DNA from: Agromyces marinus
Lineage (GTDB): Bacteria; Actinomycetota; Actinomycetes; Actinomycetales; Microbacteriaceae
NCBI RefSeq assembly: GCF_021442325.1
Contig: NZ_CP087879.1
Coordinates: 2,232,001 to 2,296,000, forward strand
Reading direction: 5' to 3'
DNA length: 64,000 nucleotides
A program made the position numbers and the translations under genes. Numbering within the stretch: position 1 is the stretch's first letter; every line of letters begins with the position of its first letter. Shown in pieces: positions 48,326 to 56,909 of the stretch. The notes under the pieces are model-generated. The model made no database searches, had not been told where the DNA came from, and saw nothing but the letters and a program-made list of their open reading frames with translations.

Positions 48326-48356
48326 TGCGGCACCGCACGTTCAGCGCGGTGCCGCA
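48326..48356 (-). terminator. Stem-loop after the sugar-binding protein gene
   Basis: TGCGGCACCGC (48326-48336) and GCGGTGCCGCA (48346-48356) form a perfect 11-bp stem with a 9-nt loop, 26 bases after the stop of the binding protein gene. No T-run follows. Since the GH38 gene downstream lies on the same strand, it may partly terminate or protect the upstream mRNA so that the binding protein is made in excess. Confidence 0.7.
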
Positions 48357-48381
48357 CCCGGCATTCGTTCTCAGAGCGCGA

Positions 48382-49872
48382 TCAGCCCTCGTAGTCTTCG
48401 AGCGGATCCCACTTCGGGAACACGAGGTCGCTCCGCTCGACGTCGAGTCCGTCGGCCTGCAGCTTGGTGACGGTCTGGTCGATCACGGCGTTGAACTTCT
48501 CATCGAAGGCCGCCGCCGGCCCGGCGTAGTCGCCACCCTCGGTGATCACCTTGGTGTAGAGCTCCATGACGTTCGGAGAGGGCGCCGATGCGGTCGCCGC
48601 CGACAGGAGCTGGTCGGCATCCGGGCCGTTCATGATCACCTGCGGCGAGACCCGCTGGGTCTCCTCCATGATCTCCAGGATCCGTGCGGTGTCCTCGGTC
48701 ACGTTGTCCTCGTACGCGGCATCGAGGACGGGGATCAGCCCGAGGGCCTCGTAGGCCGCCGACTGGAACTGCACGGTGCTCATGTAGTCGAGCAGCGCCC
48801 ACGCCGCTTCGGGCGACTCGGCGGTCTTGCTCATGCCCCAGTACGGCTGGTTGAGCCCGCCGACGGGGCTGTAGCCTCCCCTGCCCGAGTCGGGCACCGG
48901 GATCGCCGCCATCTCGAAGTTCAGTCCGGGGTTCAGTTCGCGGATCTGCTTCGCGTGGAAGTTCGCCCCGACGTACATGCCGAGCGTTCCGAGCGCGAAC
49001 TCCTGGATCGGTCGGCGTGCGTCCCACGACTCCCAGCCGGGGGTGAACACTCCGTCGGCGTTCGCGTCACGCAGCATCTCGACCGTCTGCACGTAGCTCT
49101 CGTTTCCGGCCCCGGAGGTGCCGTCCGTGAGGTTGATCGGCGCGCCACCGCTCATCGGCGGCCCGTAGGTGGCGGCGAGAGCGTCGACCGTGACGACGGC
49201 GTTCTGCCCCGGCATCGCGAACCCGTACGCTCCGTCGCCCTGCTCGGAGATCTTGGTCGCGACGTCGATCATGTCGTCCCAGGTCTCGGGCGGTTCGCTC
49301 ACGCCGACGCTCTCGAGGAGGTCCATGTTCGTGTACAGGATGCGAACCTGCGTGTAGGGCAGACTCTCGAGCGGAAGACCGTAGATGTCGTCGCCGACGT
49401 AGAGCCCGCTCAGCTCCTTGTTGTCGAATGTGCCCTCCGGGAATCCCCGGTCCTCGAACTCGTCCGTGATGAACGGCGTGAGCGGCTGCAGCCAATCGTT
49501 CCGGAACGAGTTGATCATGTTCGTCGCCGGGCTCGGGCCGGTCAGCCGGTAGACGTCGGGCGCGTCGCCGGAGGTGAACGAGAGGTTGATCGCGTTCGCG
49601 TACTGCGCCGGCGGGAAGATCTGCAGCTCGACATCGACGTTCGGGTAGAGCTCGTTGAACGCTTGGATCTGGCTCTCCATGAACGGTTCGTACTCGGGCG
49701 TGGCGGACACCATGGCGATGCTCACGCTCCCCTCGAGATCCGACGCCTCGACGTCAGCCGCCGGCGCCGGTTCGGGATCGCTCGCGCAACCGGCGAGCAG
49801 CACTGCCGCGGCGGCGAAGCCGAGCACCCCGAGGGTGCCGCGGCGAGGTGGTGATCCAATCTTCATGGACAA
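48382..49872 (-). CDS. ABC transporter sugar-binding lipoprotein (family 1 extracellular solute-binding)
   Basis: A 496-residue lipoprotein: signal LGVLGFAAAAVLLAGC (Cys28 or so) and a solute-binding fold (SVSIAMVSATPEYEPFMESQIQAFNELYPNVDVELQIFPPAQYANAINLSFTSGDAPDVYRL, then WGMSKTAESPEAAWALLDYMS). It captures oligosaccharide outside the membrane for import. TTG 49872 is the preferred start because AAAGGAG lies six bases before it; the ATG two codons on is twelve bases away. Its own promoter with a LacI-type dyad lies at 49927-49956. No permease gene is adjacent; one is visible only at the right edge. Confidence 0.93.
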   Translation of the reverse strand: MSMKIGSPPRRGTLGVLGFAAAAVLLAGCASDPEPAPAADVEASDLEGSVSIAMVSATPEYEPFMESQIQAFNELYPNVDVELQIFPPAQYANAINLSFTSGDAPDVYRLTGPSPATNMINSFRNDWLQPLTPFITDEFEDRGFPEGTFDNKELSGLYVGDDIYGLPLESLPYTQVRILYTNMDLLESVGVSEPPETWDDMIDVATKISEQGDGAYGFAMPGQNAVVTVDALAATYGPPMSGGAPINLTDGTSGAGNESYVQTVEMLRDANADGVFTPGWESWDARRPIQEFALGTLGMYVGANFHAKQIRELNPGLNFEMAAIPVPDSGRGGYSPVGGLNQPYWGMSKTAESPEAAWALLDYMSTVQFQSAAYEALGLIPVLDAAYEDNVTEDTARILEIMEETQRVSPQVIMNGPDADQLLSAATASAPSPNVMELYTKVITEGGDYAGPAAAFDEKFNAVIDQTVTKLQADGLDVERSDLVFPKWDPLEDYEG

Positions 49873-49926
49873 GGGATTCTCCTTTGAACTGCACGGTCGG
49901 GATGGACTCGTTGTGCCCTCGAATCG

Positions 49927-49956
49927 AGGCTAACACGAGTGAGATAACGTTGTCTA
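49927..49956 (-). promoter_or_regulatory. Promoter with overlapping LacI-type operator
   Basis: Minus strand TAGACA (49956-49951) and TAGCCT (49932-49927) are 18 bp apart. AGATAACGTTGTCT (49942-49955) is a 14-bp dyad, palindromic except for one base pair, with the central CG typical of LacI/GalR sites. It overlaps the -35 and spacer. No lacI-family gene is inside the window. Confidence 0.7.
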
Positions 49957-49995
49957 GCTCGGCGCCGCATTTTCTGGATCGCACTCTCGGTGCAT

Positions 49996-52900
49996 CTATC
50001 CTGCGGCGCGAACCGCGAGCGTCTTCACTTCGAACGCGCGGAACGGCAGCCGGATCCGCCCGCTCTCGTCGGCGATGTACGAAGCCACCTCAGCGCCCGA
50101 GAGCGTGACCTCCCGCACCGCCTCGCGAGGCGTGAATCCGCCGAGCAGCGCTTCATGCGCCCTCCCGACCGACTCGTAGCACCGCACCGAGAACTCCCCG
50201 TCGACGCGCCCGAGTCCGCTGATGACGATCGAGCCGGTCGCGAGTGGTCGCCGCGACTCAGGCACGGCTGCGGGCGCCGCGGCGCCCGTGGGCGTCGCGA
50301 CGATGAGTGGTGCATTGAGCCCTCCGGCCAGCTCGACCACGGCTGCGTCTCGCCAGGAGCCCTCGTGCGGGAGCACGCGGAACCGGCTTCGGTCGACCCG
50401 CCCGGCATCGCTCACGGGGTCGGGCTCGTAGGCACTGCGCAGCAGCTGGATCCGCAGTCGAGGACCCAGGGCGTCCACGCCGTGCTTCGAGTCGTTCGCG
50501 ACTGCGAGCCCACCTTCATCCGAGCCGACGTCGGCCCACCGCAGCATCGGCCCGCGGTAGCCGTCGGTCTCGCGGCGCACGGCAGCGAACGGCGTCTCGA
50601 CCCAGAGGTCGGGTGCACGCAGGCGCGTGCCGAAGGTGACGGCGAGTCCCGGAACACCGACATCAGGGCTCCCCTCCGCCTTCCAGGTCACCTCGAACTC
50701 GATGTCGAAGTGCGGCGAGTGGTGGGTGAAGGTGAAGAAGACGGTTGCATCGAAGTCGTCGCGACGGTGGTCCGCGCGCACGACGGTTCGTACCGGACCG
50801 TTCTCCACGACTCGCAGTTCGGCGCCGGCCAGGATCGACTCCTCGAGCCAGGTGTAGTCCTCGACCCACGAGGTCATGGGGTGCGGCAACTCGTGTGTGC
50901 GCACCAGCACGCCGAGTCCGAGATCCGGCCGCGTCTGCCGTGCGGTCTCCGGGCTCAGGGATCCCCTGCCGACGTGCCGTGTTCCGGTACCCCGATCGAC
51001 CAACGAGGTGATCGCGCCCGCGGACTCGAGGAACTCGACATCCCAGCGGTCGGTCCGCAGCCGGAGCGTGCGACTCGCATCCGGCGAGAGCCCATCGCGA
51101 ACCACCACGTCGCAGGGCACCTCAGGTGGCACGGGGACGAGCGTGAACACTCGGGTCTCGTAGGCGTCGAAGCTCGCGCGGAACGCCAACTCCCCCCTCC
51201 GGGTGATCTGTGCCGGCAGCGGCGCTCCCCCGGCATCGGCCACTCCGCGATTCGTCCCGCGCAGCTCGGCCGGCACGAGCACGACCTCATCCCGTGTGTG
51301 ACCGAGCGGGTTGGTCACCGAGACCGCCCCGGGCCCGAGCTCACCAGCGAGCACACGCAGGGCCGCGCCGGAGACGCGGGCTGCGACGTCGAGCGCGGCA
51401 GCGGTGTCGCGCGCCTGATCGGCGAAGGCGCCGGCCACGGCGGATCCCCCGATGATGTCGTGGAACTGGTGGTGAAGCGTCGCACGCCAACTGTCGGACA
51501 GCGATGACGACGCATCCTGTCCCGCCAGCGCCGCGAGCGTCTCCGCGACCACGAGCGCGCTCTCCGCCTCGCGATTCATCCGCTTCGAGTCGGCATGGGT
51601 CGTGTAGCACCCCTCGAAGACCCGCTCGGATTCCCCGGTGAACTCCGGGAGGGACGGCTCGGAGGCCAGGAGCGCCGACGCGTACTCGCCGAGGGTGGAG
51701 CATCCCACGGCGGGGAACCCCCACGCGGCGTCGAGCGACCGGATCGCATCCAGGTCAGCGCGTGTCGGGCCGCCGCCGTGGTCGCCGACGCCGTAGAAGT
51801 AGCAGATCTCGGAAACGCCGTTGGCCTTCCCGAGCGAGATGAGGTCACGAGCCAACCGCGATGCCGTCACCGGACCGAGGTAGACCGGCGTGCCGATCGC
51901 GAGGATGCGTGTTCCGTCCGCACCGACCCACCAGTACGCCTGCCACGGATCGCGGGAGCCCTCGCCGACGAATCCCGGATTCGCGCGGTGGTGATAGTAG
52001 ACCTTGGCGCCGGCCTGCACCGCGAGCTGGGGGATGTTGCCCGCGTGTCCGAACGTGTCCGGGGCGAGGAGCACGTCGGGTCGGATTCCCAGCGAATCGC
52101 GCGAGTAGTTCAGCCCCTCGATGAGCTGACGTGCCTGCGACTCGCCGCTCGGGATGTTGGAATCGGCCTCGACCCACTGCACGGTCGCCGGTTCGAGCCG
52201 ACCCTCATCGATGCGTTCGCGAAGTCGAGCGAAGAGGTCCGGACGTGACGCTTCGACTTCGGCGTACCCCCTGGCCTGGGAGTGCGTGAACCGGAACTCC
52301 GGGTACTCGTCGAACAGGCCGAGCACGCTCTCCATGTCCCTGAAGATGACTTCACGGGTGTCCTCGTACGTCCACAGCCACGCGAGGTCGATGTGCGAAT
52401 GCCCGATGCAGTGGATGCGGTAGTCCTCGAGCCTGGATGTCAGCCAATCGAGCTCGGCGATCGCCTCCCGAAGTTCCACCTCAAGGTCCGGACCTCGGCT
52501 GAGGTCGAGGCACTCGACGATTCGACCTGCCACCGCCGCAATCCGTGCCCGCTCCTCGTCCGAAGACGCGAATTCCCGCGCGAGGAGCAGGCGCGCGTGG
52601 GCGAGATCGAGTTCCCGCCATCGTGTTCGCAGTCGTGGCGTCGTGAACTGCACGGTCAGTCCGGTGCGGCCCCACTCGCCCCCCAACGGAACCGGGGTCT
52701 CGAGGACCTTCAGGGTCAGCGTTCCGTTGGCGCCGACCTCGATGGCGTCGAGCACGGTGATCAGCGCCGGGCCGGAGGCGACCGTGGGGAGTTCATCGAG
52801 GAAGACGCGCTCACCGTCCCTCGAGATGTCGATGGGGCGGAACGAGTTGATGGTGAGCTCGAGCACGTCTCCCTCGACGTCGACGCCGTGGATGACGGCC

Positions 52901-53133
52901 GGAAGGTCGAGGGCGACGCGGAGTTCCATCCCGGTGTCGGCCTCCACTGCGAACTCCGAGAACACTCCGACCTGACGGAAGTGGACGTTCTCCGCGTCCA
53001 TCCGCATGGGGATGTCGCCGCTCGGGTCGGTGCGCACCCAATCGCGCGGAACCCAGCCGGCCTCGACCTCGCTCGCAGCCGTGGCGAGGAGGTCCAGCGC
53101 CCCATCGACCGCATCGGGCATGGACTTCTTCAT
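49996..53133 (-). CDS. Alpha-mannosidase, glycoside hydrolase family 38 (second copy)
   Basis: A 1045-residue cytoplasmic GH38 enzyme, diverged from the copy at 45231-48236. Zinc site H245-x-H247-x-D249 (CIGHSHIDLAWLWTYEDT), catalytic nucleophile D359 (VLLAPDTFGHAGNIPQL), HHQFHDIIGGSAVAGAFADQARDT and FYGVGDHGGGPTRADLDAIR confirm the family. It uses LAPDTFGHAGN where the other has WLPDSFGYSPA, indicating a different subfamily and possibly another linkage. ATG 53131-53133 chosen; an in-frame ATG 12 bases on is possible. The upstream 73-base gap to the ManD-like gene contains a weak GAACCGTTTC dyad. Confidence 0.94.
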   Translation of the reverse strand: MKKSMPDAVDGALDLLATAASEVEAGWVPRDWVRTDPSGDIPMRMDAENVHFRQVGVFSEFAVEADTGMELRVALDLPAVIHGVDVEGDVLELTINSFRPIDISRDGERVFLDELPTVASGPALITVLDAIEVGANGTLTLKVLETPVPLGGEWGRTGLTVQFTTPRLRTRWRELDLAHARLLLAREFASSDEERARIAAVAGRIVECLDLSRGPDLEVELREAIAELDWLTSRLEDYRIHCIGHSHIDLAWLWTYEDTREVIFRDMESVLGLFDEYPEFRFTHSQARGYAEVEASRPDLFARLRERIDEGRLEPATVQWVEADSNIPSGESQARQLIEGLNYSRDSLGIRPDVLLAPDTFGHAGNIPQLAVQAGAKVYYHHRANPGFVGEGSRDPWQAYWWVGADGTRILAIGTPVYLGPVTASRLARDLISLGKANGVSEICYFYGVGDHGGGPTRADLDAIRSLDAAWGFPAVGCSTLGEYASALLASEPSLPEFTGESERVFEGCYTTHADSKRMNREAESALVVAETLAALAGQDASSSLSDSWRATLHHQFHDIIGGSAVAGAFADQARDTAAALDVAARVSGAALRVLAGELGPGAVSVTNPLGHTRDEVVLVPAELRGTNRGVADAGGAPLPAQITRRGELAFRASFDAYETRVFTLVPVPPEVPCDVVVRDGLSPDASRTLRLRTDRWDVEFLESAGAITSLVDRGTGTRHVGRGSLSPETARQTRPDLGLGVLVRTHELPHPMTSWVEDYTWLEESILAGAELRVVENGPVRTVVRADHRRDDFDATVFFTFTHHSPHFDIEFEVTWKAEGSPDVGVPGLAVTFGTRLRAPDLWVETPFAAVRRETDGYRGPMLRWADVGSDEGGLAVANDSKHGVDALGPRLRIQLLRSAYEPDPVSDAGRVDRSRFRVLPHEGSWRDAAVVELAGGLNAPLIVATPTGAAAPAAVPESRRPLATGSIVISGLGRVDGEFSVRCYESVGRAHEALLGGFTPREAVREVTLSGAEVASYIADESGRIRLPFRAFEVKTLAVRAAG

Positions 53134-53206
53134 CTCCGAACCGTTTCCATTCCTTCGTACTCGACAGCCTCGTACCCGCACACCCCCATGGCCGAGCCGG
53201 TCCGCG

Positions 53207-54415
53207 TCACCAGTTGGTCAGCGTTCCGTCCCGGAGACGCACGACCGGAAGGTACCCGCGTCGATACTCGTAGCGTTCGGCCAGGGCCTCGTCGATGTCG
53301 ACGCCGAGCCCGGGGGCCTCACCCGGGTCGAGGTACCCGTCGGAGAACGTGTACGCGTGCGGGAAGACGTCGTCTGCTTCCTCCGGATGCAACGCCCGCT
53401 CCTGGATCCCCACGTTGTGGGTCGACACCCCGAAGTGCAGCGCTGCGGCCATAGTGATCGGCGACATGTCCGCCGCGCCATGGCAGCCCGTCTTGACCTG
53501 GTAGGGCTCGGCGAAGGCAGCGATCTTGCGCAATCCCGTGAGCCCCCCGGCATGGACGGCCGACGCTCGGACGTAGTCGATCAGCTGTTCGCGAATGAGC
53601 TGCTCGCAATCGACCAGGCTCGTGAACACCTCGCCGACCGCGAGCGGCGTCGTGGTGTGCTGGCGAACGAGCCGGTACGCGGACTGGTAGTCCGAGGCGA
53701 GCGCGTCCTCCAGCCAGAAGAGTCGATGATCCTCGAGTCGCTTCCCGAGCCATCCGGCCTCCGAAGGCGTGAGTCGATGATGCACGTCGTGCAGCAGGTG
53801 GGTGCCGAACCCGACAGCCTCGCGTGCCGCCTCGAAGAGCTTCGGAACGACGCCCAGGTAGGCCGAGGTGTCCCACCCCTCGACGTACGGGCGCTCGGTG
53901 CCTGCTCCGGGTTGCGTGCTCGTGTCCCGATCCACTCCGTAGACGTCCGGGACGCCGGGCACACCGCACTGGAGTCGGACGGCGTGATAGCCCTGTTCGA
54001 TGAACATCTGGAGGTCGTCGATGGTCTCGGAGATCTCCGCAGCGCCGGCGTGGGTGTAGGCCATCACACCCGTACGACAACGGCCGCCGAGGAGTTGGTA
54101 GACGGGGACCCCGAGCGCCTTGCCCTTGATGTCCCACAACGCCATGTCGATGGCGGATTGGGCAGCGGTCTGAACGGGGCCGCGCCGCCAGTACGAAGCA
54201 CGCGACATCAACTGCCATGTGTCCTCGATCGCGAAGGCGTCGCGCCCGATCAACATCGGCGCCACGTGCTCGGAGAGGTAGGTGGCGACCGCGAGTTCGC
54301 GTCCGTTCAGGGTTGCATCGCCGACGCCGGAGATCCCCTCGCTGGTCTCGATCTTCGCGGTGACGAAGTTGCGCCCGGGGTTGGTGACGATGACCTTCAC
54401 CTGCGTGATGTTCAT
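53207..54415 (-). CDS. Enolase-superfamily dehydratase, mannonate dehydratase (ManD/RspA) type
   Basis: A 402-residue acid-sugar dehydratase. ManD-family features: [80 protein letters not shown] (metal ligands D and E), [31 protein letters not shown] and [14 protein letters not shown]. Members dehydrate D-mannonate or D-gluconate to 2-keto-3-deoxy-gluconate; many are slow or specific for one of them. Its presence suggests a uronic or aldonic acid enters this pathway. The sulfatase start upstream overlaps as ATGA. Confidence 0.92.
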   Translation of the reverse strand: MNITQVKVIVTNPGRNFVTAKIETSEGISGVGDATLNGRELAVATYLSEHVAPMLIGRDAFAIEDTWQLMSRASYWRRGPVQTAAQSAIDMALWDIKGKALGVPVYQLLGGRCRTGVMAYTHAGAAEISETIDDLQMFIEQGYHAVRLQCGVPGVPDVYGVDRDTSTQPGAGTERPYVEGWDTSAYLGVVPKLFEAAREAVGFGTHLLHDVHHRLTPSEAGWLGKRLEDHRLFWLEDALASDYQSAYRLVRQHTTTPLAVGEVFTSLVDCEQLIREQLIDYVRASAVHAGGLTGLRKIAAFAEPYQVKTGCHGAADMSPITMAAALHFGVSTHNVGIQERALHPEEADDVFPHAYTFSDGYLDPGEAPGLGVDIDEALAERYEYRRGYLPVVRLRDGTLTNW

Positions 54416-55836
54416 GCCGATGCACCTTCGTAGGCCTCATCGCCGAGCTCCTGCATCAGGCGCACGAGTTCGCGATGCATGTCTTCCTGAATCACGCGAT
54501 ACTCGGGATCGTCGTAGCGGTTGAGCAGTTCATCGGGGTCGGTCTCCAGATCGAAGAGCTCCCACTCGGGAGCATGGGTGAGCGGGGACGTGCCATCGAG
54601 GCCGAGCCCATCAGCGTAGTAGTAGATCAGCTTGTACCGTTCGGTGCGAACGCCGTAGTGGGCCCAGACTCCATGGGCGGGATCGCCGTGCTCCCAGTAT
54701 CGGTAGTACAGGGACTTCCGCCACTCCTGCGGGGAGTCGCCTGCGAGAAGCGGCACGAGGCTGGCGCCCTGCATCCGCTCGGGGATCGGCAGCCCGGCGA
54801 GCTCGAGCAGCGTCGGCGCGAAGTCCACGTTGGAGACCATCTCCGGCCGACTCGACCCGGGCGCGACCCGCTGCGGGTAGCGCACGAGCAGCGGCATCCG
54901 CAGCGACTGCTCGTACATGAACCGCTTGTCGTACCATCCGTGGTCTCCGAGGAAGAAGCCCTGATCCGAGGTGTAGACCACGATCGTGTTCTCCGTCAGG
55001 CCGTGCTCATCGAGATAGTCGAGGACGCGTCCGACGTTGTCGTCGATCGAGGCCACGCACCGGAGGTAGTCCTTGATGTATCTCTGGTACTTCCAGGACC
55101 GGACCTCGTCGTCATCGAGACCCTCGGGCACGTCGGCCTTCAGGTCTCTGGGGCGGAGGTCGCGATCGACCCGCATCCGGGCAGCCCGCGCGGCATCCGC
55201 GCGCGTTGCGTAGTCGTCCCGGAACGTGGACGGCTCCGGGATGTCCTCGTCCTCGAACAGGTGCATGTGCGCTTCATCCGGTTCGAAGTGACGGTGCGGC
55301 GCCTTGTGGTGCAACAGCAGGCAGAACGGCCGATCGGGGTCCCTGGCTTCGAGCCACTCGATGCCGAGGTCCGTGATGACATCCGTCACATATCCGGGGA
55401 TCTTCTCCGCTCCGGCCGGACCGAAGAAGTCGGGATCGAAGTACAGCCCCTGCCCATCGAGCACCTTCCAATCGTCGAACCCGTGGGGGTCGTGGGCCGG
55501 ACCATGGCCGAGGTGCCACTTGCCGTAGATCGCGGTCTGGTACCCCGCGGCCTGGAGCAGCGGCGGGAACGACACCTGCGCCGCATCGAGATTCTCGCTC
55601 AGCGTCCGCACGCCGTTGACGTGGTTGTAGGTCCCGGTGAGGATCGCCGCGCGGCTCGGCGCGCAGAGCGCATTGGTGCAGAAGCAGTTCTCGAACCTCA
55701 TGCCCTCGTCGGCCAACCGATCGATGAAGTCGGTCGTGTTGATCCTGCTGCCGTACGCGCCGATGGCGTGCGAGGCATGGTCGTCGGCCATGATGTACAG
55801 CACGTTCGGGCGGGGGTCCGGGGACGCGTCGCTCAT
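54412..55836 (-). CDS. S1-type sulfatase A
   Basis: A 474-residue arylsulfatase-fold enzyme without a signal peptide, so probably cytoplasmic. The nucleophile motif C58-A-P-S-R ([14 protein letters not shown]) must be converted to formylglycine; calcium ligands start with D18-D19 ([15 protein letters not shown]). Later motifs are [45 protein letters not shown] and a C-terminal DUF4976-like end. It should hydrolyse a sugar O- or N-sulfate. No formylglycine-generating enzyme gene is in the window. Start overlaps the SGNH gene stop, end overlaps the ManD-like start (both ATGA). Confidence 0.94.
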   Translation of the reverse strand: MSDASPDPRPNVLYIMADDHASHAIGAYGSRINTTDFIDRLADEGMRFENCFCTNALCAPSRAAILTGTYNHVNGVRTLSENLDAAQVSFPPLLQAAGYQTAIYGKWHLGHGPAHDPHGFDDWKVLDGQGLYFDPDFFGPAGAEKIPGYVTDVITDLGIEWLEARDPDRPFCLLLHHKAPHRHFEPDEAHMHLFEDEDIPEPSTFRDDYATRADAARAARMRVDRDLRPRDLKADVPEGLDDDEVRSWKYQRYIKDYLRCVASIDDNVGRVLDYLDEHGLTENTIVVYTSDQGFFLGDHGWYDKRFMYEQSLRMPLLVRYPQRVAPGSSRPEMVSNVDFAPTLLELAGLPIPERMQGASLVPLLAGDSPQEWRKSLYYRYWEHGDPAHGVWAHYGVRTERYKLIYYYADGLGLDGTSPLTHAPEWELFDLETDPDELLNRYDDPEYRVIQEDMHRELVRLMQELGDEAYEGASA

Positions 55837-56840
55837 GTGTCCTGCTCCTGATCTCTCGTCGATTCGGCATCGCCACGTGGTCGAGCCAGATGGTCCATCA
55901 TCCGCTCGGCGATCTGTCGGTATCCGCGGCCGTTCGGATGGACGTTGTCTGCGAGCAGGTCCGTGTCGTCCGCCCCGAGCAGGCTGACGCCGTGCACGAG
56001 GTGCAGGCCCCGGTCACCCCGGTCTCGGAGGATCTGCACCGCCTGCGCGATCGCGTGCCGGATGAACTCCAGCGTCAGCCCGTGCGAGTTCGGCTCGTCA
56101 GCCGGGAACGCGGTCGAAATCGGGGTGATCACGTGGATCGGCACGCCCGGATGGCCGTCGCGAACGGTCGAGATGAACCCGAGGATCGCGGGAAGGAGGC
56201 TCCGCTCATTGTGCGTGGCCTGCCCATGGACGTTGATCCCGAGGCAGAGCGTCACGAGGTCGGCGCGCTCATCACGGATCAGTCGGGCGATCGACGGGTC
56301 CAGGAGACACTGCCCTCCGAAGCCGAGGTTCAGGTGGTCGAAGCCCAGGCGGGTTGCGCAGATCGCAGACCAGGTCTCCGTCGGCCCCGGCGCCGAACGG
56401 CACTGCGTGATCGAACTCCCGTGCACGATCCACCGCGGGCGCGACTCCTCGACCGGTTCGCACCGGGCGCCCTCCTCGACCAGCAGCCGGTTGACGAGCA
56501 CGCGACCGTACTGGGGGAGCCACACCTCCACGAGCCCCGGTGGAACCGCGAACTCGACCGGCGACCGGCCGATCTCGGCTCGGAGGACACCGTCACCCGT
56601 GACGACATCGACGGGCGAGCAGTCGGCGTCGGACCGGAGGTCGAGCACGAGACGACGCGAGTCGGTGCGGAAGCGCAGGCGCACCCCCGCGGGCATCGCC
56701 GCTCGTTCGATGAGATCCCCGCCCGGGTACAACGCGTGGTCTTGATGGGGAAGGCGCCATGGTTGCACGCCGTGGCCCGTATCCTCGAGCGACGCCACTC
56801 CGTGCCAGGACACGTCCGTGTGCAGATCCGCTGTTCGCAT
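55833..56840 (-). CDS. SGNH/GDSL hydrolase with N-terminal beta domain
   Basis: A 335-residue esterase-like protein. Residues 135-330 are an SGNH hydrolase: IVHGSSITQCRSA (block I serine S143), NLGFGGQC (block II Gly), TLCLGIN (block III Asn) and ADNVHPNGRGYRQIAE (block V Asp and His). The preceding ~125 residues are a beta-rich domain as in SsfX3-like and CE2-like esterases. It probably removes acetyl or other acyl groups from the glycan. AGGAGGAG precedes the ATG well. No signal peptide. Coupled to sulfatase A downstream. Confidence 0.88.
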   Translation of the reverse strand: MRTADLHTDVSWHGVASLEDTGHGVQPWRLPHQDHALYPGGDLIERAAMPAGVRLRFRTDSRRLVLDLRSDADCSPVDVVTGDGVLRAEIGRSPVEFAVPPGLVEVWLPQYGRVLVNRLLVEEGARCEPVEESRPRWIVHGSSITQCRSAPGPTETWSAICATRLGFDHLNLGFGGQCLLDPSIARLIRDERADLVTLCLGINVHGQATHNERSLLPAILGFISTVRDGHPGVPIHVITPISTAFPADEPNSHGLTLEFIRHAIAQAVQILRDRGDRGLHLVHGVSLLGADDTDLLADNVHPNGRGYRQIAERMMDHLARPRGDAESTRDQEQDT

Positions 56841-56856
56841 CCGCTCCTCCTGTTCG

Positions 56857-56906
56857 GAGCCGGCGGTGGACACGATTGAACGTTTCATCATGTCCACCGC
56901 CGGCTC
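56857..56906 (-). terminator. Perfect 16-bp stem-loop whose loop holds an operator-like dyad
   Basis: GAGCCGGCGGTGGACA (56857-56872) and TGTCCACCGCCGGCTC (56891-56906) are exact reverse complements. The 18-nt loop contains GATTGAACGTTTCATC, an imperfect dyad with the same AACGTT core as the operator at 49942-49955. It starts four bases after the glycosidase stop and lies just ahead of the SGNH gene's ribosome site. It may be a terminator, an mRNA-processing stem or part of a regulated promoter. Confidence 0.75.
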
Positions 56907-56909
56907 GGG

